The notes below the pieces were generated by a model. That model was not told the origin of the DNA and did not search any database. It saw nothing but the letters and a program-made list of their open reading frames with translations. A DNA stretch of 47,905 bases. Origin: Zygnema cylindricum (lineage: Eukaryota; Streptophyta; Zygnematophyceae; Zygnematales; Zygnemataceae). The DNA is taken from contig JBBHKE010001084.1 in the NCBI GenBank assembly GCA_037447655.1, positions 1 to 47,905 on the forward strand, written 5' to 3'. This document shows positions 41,938-47,905 of this stretch, piece by piece (the first letter of the stretch is position 1; each line of letters starts with the position of its first letter). The translations under genes and the position numbers were made by a program.

Positions 41938-42122
41938 TAATAAAGGGATCTCCCTCTCGGTTGTTCACTCGCATTTTACTTTTCCTTGTTCACGTTGACA
42001 TCTCATTTTTTCTCACTTTGTATCATGATCTTGTCACATCCTTTTGCTATGTTTTTTTATCATTTCTGTTGCTCAACTGATTATGTTGCATACATTCTTG
42101 TCATTTGGATCTATGCACGACA
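41938..42122 (+). repeat. Direct repeat R2, copy b
   Basis: Partner of 39674-39859, about 90 percent alike by eye. It runs into a C-rich (CCCT)n tract (42123-42157). Confidence 0.75.
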
Positions 42123-43616
42123 CCTCCCTCCCTCCCTCCCTCCCCCCCTCCCTCCCATTTGCTTTAGGCCCTGGGCGAGACAACTGGCAACGTTGCATGG
42201 CCTTTTACTCCGTTTGCAGATGAAACATTGGAACGCCACCAACTTCGAGGACAAAAGCTAACATGTATGCACTCCGCAAGCGAATAATTTGAAATTTTTA
42301 CATTTGGAAACGCCGCGAAGGAAAAAATAACTCAAAGAAAGGTATATATTTCATACACCCGTATTTATACCTCCTTACATGAAGTTAATTTTTCACCGGG
42401 CCGACCTCAATGCTTTGTTTCAAAACAACAATGCAAAAGCCACGTTTTTCAAGTTCCTTGCTTGATGGATTTCGAATTTCAGATGCCAAAGAAATTTCAA
42501 GCATGGACAGCAACCACACAACATTTTGACTTCACAGCACGTTACATTCTAACCCGTAATACTTGGTAGAGTTCATATTTTAGAGAAGATTTGGTTTGTT
42601 TCTGGCAATAATTGGTTTTTGCGGCATTCCCTGCTTCTATTAGTTTTTCCTTATATGACAATTTCGCCTTCATTTTGCCTTTATTCCAGTTCTATTATTA
42701 AATGATTTATTTTTCTATGTTGACTAGTTGTTAAAGCGACTACAATTTTTAAGCGCAAACCGCCAAAGACACTAGAAGAAAGGTGACTCATGTGATGCTC
42801 TATAAACTGGAATAATTGTGTACTAAAAAATATCCCTAACTGAAAAACAAGTTACTTATCACCAAAGTAGAAATTGCATCATAAGTGAAAGTTCTCTAAT
42901 TTTACAAAATTACTCGCACATCTGTCAAAGAAAAAATAAATAAATAATGAAAAATAACAATAATTTAGATATTGCAATCGGCCCAACGAATACATGACCC
43001 CTTTTTTGAAATGCATGAGAGACAAAATTCACAAAACCATAACTCCAATTTTTAAAAGTTGTGATGTTTCCACCAAACGGGGACATAAACGACTTCAAAA
43101 CCTTTCCAAGAAACTCAATAAAAACAGTCAAAAACTGTTCGCCAAAACCTTACATTGCACTCTAAAATAACCCCAATTAATTTGGGACACGTTTTATTGC
43201 TTCAAATTAAGACCGATTTGGTCGGCTATGAACCCTTGAGTGTAGGCCGAATTTTTGAACATCACCTGCCACACAAAGCAAGATCCATGTCAGCATTTGT
43301 TATAAAAACGTTTAAATATCTTTTATATCTTCAATAGTATAGAAAACCAGTATCTATATCCATTTTATACAACCAAGGTACACAGATACGTCCGAACCAC
43401 ACATTGTATATATCCATAACACAATTCTCCATATCATATGTATCCATATTAAACAATAAATATTAGATATTACACCCATTAATGACAAAACACTCAAATT
43501 ATTGTCCTAGCGTAGTGTGCCAAGCTTCCACATCGATTCGATAATCGATATCGTCAATTAATGGCCAAGAAGGGCTCGATGTATCGAGTGGTGACGATAG
43601 GTTGTTAATCGACAGA
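42123..43616. other. Non-coding, with (CCCT)n tract at 42123-42157
   Basis: The microsatellite is followed by AT-rich DNA. Short frames such as 43155-43337 show no domain. Around 43535-43590 several ATCGAT/CGATATCG palindromes cluster. It could be the 3' flank of the minus-strand gene that starts at 43972. Confidence 0.4.
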
Positions 43617-43850
43617 TATCTTCTAGACATAGTATACACTAGATACTGTACCCTTTTACAATGTATCTTCTATACATAGTATACACCACAGACTGTATCC
43701 CTTTACGATGTATCTTCGATACGTAGTATAAACTACAAACACTATCCTTTTACAATATATCTTCCACAGTATACACTACATACTGTATCCTTTCACAATA
43801 TATCTTTTATACATAGAATACAGTACACTACATACTGTATCCATTTTACG
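43617..43850. repeat. Minisatellite, 47-bp unit, five copies
   Basis: Units start TATCTT at 43617, 43664, 43711, 43758 and 43801 (spacing 47, 47, 47, 43). Each contains ATAGTATA-ACTA and ACTGTATCC-TTTTACAAT-type blocks with substitutions. Confidence 0.85.
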
Positions 43851-43971
43851 AAGATAGTTTTCACCATCTGAACCTTGAAGAGGATCACAGCTCATGAGCA
43901 AGGGCAAAACAGAGATCATGTTTTTTTTGGCCTAGTAAAGTATTTACAATCTTTGGAAGAAAACATAAACC

Positions 43972-44094
43972 TCAAAAACAACAAAACAACGAAGTAATCA
44001 GCTTTTCCCATGTTTTCATTTTGTAACTCACGAGTAAGTGTTCGAGTTCCGAAGTCAATTGCTTTTCAAGTCGATCTCGCGTCTCCTGTGTCAC
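43972..44094 (-). CDS. Candidate last exon of the YbaK-domain gene
   Basis: Minus-strand frame VTQETRDRLEKQLTSELEHL, running to a stop at 43972-43974. It enters in phase 0 after either ..GAG|GTG (44094) or CAG|GAG (44085), which fits the phase-0 donor at 44631. Its charged helical sequence would suit the C-terminal tail of this family. The acceptor lacks a clear pyrimidine tract. The alternative is a first exon of another gene: an ATG at 44125-44127 opens the same frame (MANGGIGGEGEVTQ) and a good donor CTC|GTGAGT ends it at 44032. Confidence 0.35.
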   Translation of the reverse strand: MTQETRDRLEKQLTSELEHLLVSYKMKTWEKLITSLFCCF

Positions 44095-44631
44095 CTCTCC
44101 CTCCCCTCCAATCCCTCCGTTTGCCATCACCTACTTTCCCCAAATTTCCATAATTTTAAAATGGAAAGAGCAAAATGAAAGTGAGAAAAAAGTCAAAAAA
44201 GTGAATGGGGCAGCAAATTGGCAAGAGGTCGTACTTGGGCGCAGGGTACACACTGTTTATTGTAATAAATCAAGATTCGGGCTTAATATCGACATAAAAG
44301 CTAAATATAATATGGACCACACTGTATGATGTACAATAAATAGATAAATAAATTGGTCCTGCAATCGTTGAAAACCCACTTTGGTGGGCAGGAATGTTAA
44401 CTGGTGTACCAAGAATGTCTTCTCAAGTCAAACTAACACATGATGGAATGCCATCGTTAGTCATGCCCTCATGATTGGCAACTGTCACAGAAACAATGGA
44501 TCCAGTCCTCGAACTCCACAGAAGAATCACTCTAAGGATCTCTTTGTCTTATATGGACTTTCAAGTTTTAAAAAAAGGCAAACTTAAAACGAACTTCCTG
44601 TCAAGAAAAGGACAAAGTCGATATTCCTCAC

Positions 44632-46234
44632 CTCGGACTCTAGCGCTGACATAACAAGTTTTATTGTTTTTGAAGTGGCCAATGAGACATCGTCTCCAGG
44701 TGGTGTGTTTTTCTCCATTTCCTTTTTTCCCTTTCCAGAAGAAATAGAAACGTTTGAGGTTGTTTTCGGAACTGTTTGGTTCACTGCGTTTGTTTTCGGT
44801 GTTTCCCTTTCTTGCGATACGGGAGAGTCAACGGAAGTCAACAGTGGGGGTATAAATGAGGCGAGGTCAGGGGGGTGATCTTTGTCGATCAAAACTTCTG
44901 CCTGCATTTAGAAACAGAAGTGAAATAAGATATTCGAATCGTGTTTAAGACTTTAACGATTTAAGATTTTAACAAAAGTCTATTGTCGTGGTTCGACAGG
45001 AAGCAAAAAAGAGTTGGAAACCCATTCACAAAATTGGATTCACCAACGCCTGCCCTCCCTCCCTCCCTCCCCTTCGTCTCCTTTGCTTCTCTCCCTCCAC
45101 TCCCTCTCTTTACTCACTACTAGTAACAATTGAAACGACAACTACAGACCACACTAACGATTTTATTTCGAAGGTAAAATAAAAGTTATACCTACATAAC
45201 ATATACATCTTAATTATGTGTGTGTATATATATACACACACGCTCACGCTTGAAAGACACAAAAACGAACAAAACAGAAACAGTGCTCGGAACATTTAAC
45301 AGCAACTCACAACAATTGGCGGTCAACAGGGGGGTGAATCACCTCCAGGTCGGCAAAATGGGCTTTTCGATTAACCGATGAAAGAAATGCTTCGAGACCG
45401 CCAGGTGTCACCGCTGGATTGGCCCATACCTCCCAACCCCCCCTCAGAAGAAAACAAGGAAAAGGCTTGGTAGAAAAACGGGTAACATTTCATCAGATAC
45501 AGATGCGGACAAAGTCATAATATTGAAAGGGTAAGCAACTGATAAGATACTTCGAATGATAAACTCTACCTTAACACTGTTTCCGAGTGAAAAAACTTGT
45601 GATCAAGCTGATTTTTTTTTTAGTGAGAAGGACCAAAAACATTTACCGATTGTTGCGTCGTTTGAGAGAGGATGAAACAAAATTTTAGAATGTGATTTGA
45701 ATCCAACGTCAAAAATCATCGCCACCTGTCTGCCATACTGGATAACAGAGTAAGTGACATAATAGCACTGTCAAAAACCAAAAACAAAACAAAAAAACAT
45801 ATTTCCATATATGTACATATAAAAGAAAAGAAGCATAACAAGATTCAGCATCTGAAAACAGATCATGAAGTAAAATCACGGTAAAACCTAAACAAAATTT
45901 CACCAGAATCACTATTTCAGTCATGCTTCCCACTGATGGCATTTCAAAAAAAACTTCTAAAAAGCATCCCCCTTTATCCAAAAAACGAAACCAGGCAAGC
46001 AATTTTGAAGTTCAAATCAGAGTTAAATCCGTGCGATCATATTTTAATTATGCTGTGATTAGAATTTTAAAATTACAGTATAATTTTATAACTATGCAAT
46101 TGTAGCATAACCATAGTAATTTATGGTATATCATATACATGATCACATAATATTATCATGTTTTATGGCCATCGCAGTCTTAACCTGGAAGTTTCCTGGA
46201 AAAGGGCAAAAGGTGTAACACATCCTAAAGGAAC
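44632..46234 (-). CDS. YbaK/ProX-type aminoacyl-tRNA editing-domain protein (4 exons seen, 5' end not found)
   Basis: Exons on the minus strand: 46185-46234, 45647-45729, 45343-45413 and 44632-44901. Borders are TCTGCAG|GTT, CCAG|GTTAAG, GGCAG|ACAG, TCG|GTAAAT, CCAG|CGG, GAG|GTGATT, ATGCAG|GCA and GAG|GTGAGG; all have AG acceptors and GT donors, and phases 2, 1, 0 agree at each junction. The products read VPLGCVTPFALFQET, QVAMIFDVGFKSH then ILFHPLSNDATI, VTPGGLEAFLSSV, and AEVLIDKDHPPDLASF followed by a Ser/Pro/Thr-rich tail. G-x-VTPFAL and HP-x-x-N are hallmarks of the prolyl-tRNA-synthetase-associated (YbaK/PrdX) fold, which hydrolyses mischarged aminoacyl-tRNA. Plant members carry a similar KDxPPDL tail. 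N-terminal exons with the catalytic Lys region were not found. Confidence 0.65.
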
Positions 46235-47860
46235 CTGCAGACAAAATCCTCCCTCCACCCCTAAACCTGGTCACAACAAAGAGTTTAACGAATTTTTAGG
46301 GTTTCTAAAGTTTTTTAAGGGACATTTGACTACGTTTGGTACATTTTTCAATGAACTTTTGCGTATATTTGATAAGTTTCTTTTAGTGTTGTATAACGAA
46401 TAAATTTAAGGTTAATACATCCCGACATCAACATTTATCGATACAGCAAAGTGGAAAATTTGATATTTATTGAGTATGCTAATAAGTGACGTAATTTGAT
46501 AACCGCAGATAATCAATAGATAACCGTACATAAATCTTTTCCAGACAAAAAAATCACTCATAATCATCACCGAAGATTTGGGTCTCCGGGAATTCTGCGC
46601 GCAAAATCTGAAAATAATAGTATAAGGTATCAACATTTGGTACAAATTCGATACAGTACGATACGGTGTAACGTACCGTACAGAGAATTTTTTTTCAGCC
46701 TCGACCGCTTAGAAACAAAACGTTTGAAGAGTATAAAAATAATGGTACAGATATTGACATTATCGCCATATCGACAACAATATATCACGAACATCGGCGA
46801 TATGATATGTCGAGACCAAATCGATGACCCCCCAAAAAAGTACTTATCAAATCATTGGCAAAACCTGGTCGTTAACACTGCAGTTTTTAACAGATTTTTG
46901 GCTATACAACATTTGTTCACGGATTTTTTACAATATTTGCTACATTTTTGTTCGGCTGTAGCAGAATAACCATCGATTTCCTCGGTAAAACATTTACACT
47001 GTTTTTTTGCTTGACAATTTTTAAAAGACTCAAAGAACTAAGAGGAATAATTCTCGACGATATTTCTGTCACAAGCTTGTGACAAGATGTCACGTTTGGT
47101 ATCGCAAAGGCGATTCGAAAAGATGACAGGAAACTTAACCTCGTAAAAAACGGCAATAACAAGACCTCAAGTTGAAATAAACAAATGATACAGCCGCTGA
47201 CCATTTTTGTTTGTTTTTTTGTATGTTTTTTTGTATGTCCGCAAAGACAATTTGTTTCGTTCCTTTATTTTACTTGCCTAGTGGGTAATTTTGACCAGTG
47301 TGTTGTCAACGTTTTTGCACATTTTAAATCAGAAAATTTGCAATAAAAAAAAAAAAAAAATCCAGAATTCCAATAGTAATTGCCGGACGAAATAATTTTT
47401 TTGGTAACTTTCATGTTCAATAATTTACCAAAAATCCTTTCAAATAAGTCCGAGGCATTTGAGCTTCGACAGAACCATGAGAGAAGATCTCTAGGCAGGT
47501 ATACTCAGTTTTCCGATGAAAATAATTAAGCTCAGATTAAACAATACACTATACAATGTCTATCAAAATATGAATACTCTTCCAAAATATATAAAGGAAG
47601 GTCAACGACTTAACAAATTTAAGATAAAATCTGATATCTGAAATTGAGGGCAAAAACAAGATTTTGGGTGCCTGTCTAATACCTCCTAGAGCTTCCTTGA
47701 GAGGTTTACCACTTTAGCAAGCAAGATAAAGAAGAAAGAGAGAACCATGCAAGAATGTGCTTTGATTTCCATGGGAGACCAAGAAGGTGCCAGCTGGCAG
47801 CTAGGAAAACGCCAAATCAGATGGTTTGCCAGCTGGCGATCAGACAAAGGGGCCAGTAGG

Positions 47861-47861
<1 letters not shown>
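46235..47861. other. Intron or upstream sequence, no confirmed exon
   Basis: Expected to hold the N-terminal exons of the editing-domain gene. I found no frame with a convincing match. Present are a cluster of CGATAC/GTATCG-type motifs (46645-46830), a poly-A run (47346-47361), two copies of the palindrome GCCAGCTGGC (about 47790 and 47829) and an open plus-strand frame from an ATG near 47746 that runs into the terminal (GA)n. Confidence 0.4.

Positions 47862-47905
<44 letters not shown>
47862..47905. repeat. (GA)n microsatellite at window end
   Basis: At least 21 GA units reach the last base, so the array is longer than seen here. Confidence 0.9.

Noticed and set aside
43155-43337. 60-codon plus-strand frame as a host gene
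   Set aside because: No domain, no splice context, AT-rich composition.
44584-44631. Reading the fourth exon of the editing gene straight on to the stop at 44584
   Set aside because: A strong donor GAG|GTGAGG sits at 44631 and the extra residues look intron-derived. Not fully excluded without transcripts.
45709-46002. Minus-strand 97-codon hydrophobic frame
   Set aside because: It covers an intron and only the edge of the 45647-45729 exon in the wrong frame; hydrophobicity comes from T-rich intron sequence.
46412-46645. Minus-strand frame with FFVWKRFMYGYLL considered as the missing N-terminal exon of the editing-domain gene
   Set aside because: The frame that best resembles the family has a stop inside, and the open frame does not match; splice borders are also not in suitable phase.
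1-47905. CRISPR arrays, prokaryotic operons, attachment sites or phage genes
   Set aside because: No short regularly spaced identical repeats with unique spacers were seen, and all recognisable coding sequence is eukaryotic retroelement or intron-containing.

Overview
The window looks like a repeat-dense stretch of a plant-lineage (streptophyte) nuclear genome; I cannot name the species. Reasons: Ty1/copia elements dominate, one family uses the plant-type 3'-end initiator-Met primer site, a Ty3/gypsy relic carries an integrase C-terminus followed by a PHD finger (an arrangement I associate with green algae and early streptophytes), and a host gene is split by short introns with GT..AG borders. 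I see no prokaryotic feature, rRNA gene or clearly functional tRNA.

Layout. 1-361: satellite of about 101-bp monomers. 362-2311: AT-rich non-coding DNA with one dispersed repeat. 2312-35115: a nest of five Ty1/copia elements (A-E) that were broken and inserted into each other, with a sixth, young one (F) on top. Relic D (+) is oldest. Relic C (-) sits in D's integrase. Relic B (-) sits in C's integrase. Element E (-), with both LTRs, splits C's 5' LTR. Relic A (-) abuts the truncated end of B and is itself split by an LTR-LTR insertion flanked by a perfect 77-bp duplication. F (+, 23494-33799) sits in D's RNase H and is an LTR-internal-LTR-internal-LTR tandem with one 5-bp target duplication (GTGCA). 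35690-38366: dead Ty3/gypsy pol. 39205-39655: integrase C-terminus plus PHD finger relic. 40676-about 41690: LTR of the B/C/D family. 43617-43850: 47-bp minisatellite. 43972-46234 (-): exons of a real host gene, a YbaK/ProX-type aminoacyl-tRNA editing-domain protein. 47862-47905: (GA)n reaching the window end.

Most interesting. (1) B, C and E carry, directly after the 5' LTR, a primer-binding site matching the anticodon loop of initiator tRNA-Met (half-tRNA priming, as in Drosophila copia and yeast Ty5), not the tRNA 3' end. The ATG in that site, opposite the CAU anticodon, is in frame with gag in all three, so the tRNA that primes reverse transcription could also read the gag start codon in the same 12 bases. 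(2) LTRs of the B/C/D family carry a tRNA-like segment, always antisense to the LTR. (3) The F tandem has an informative mutation pattern (LTR2 equals LTR3, LTR1 differs at six sites) and a gag frame break shared by both units.

All comparisons were made by eye on the sequence. Boundaries of degraded elements are approximate unless terminal motifs are quoted.
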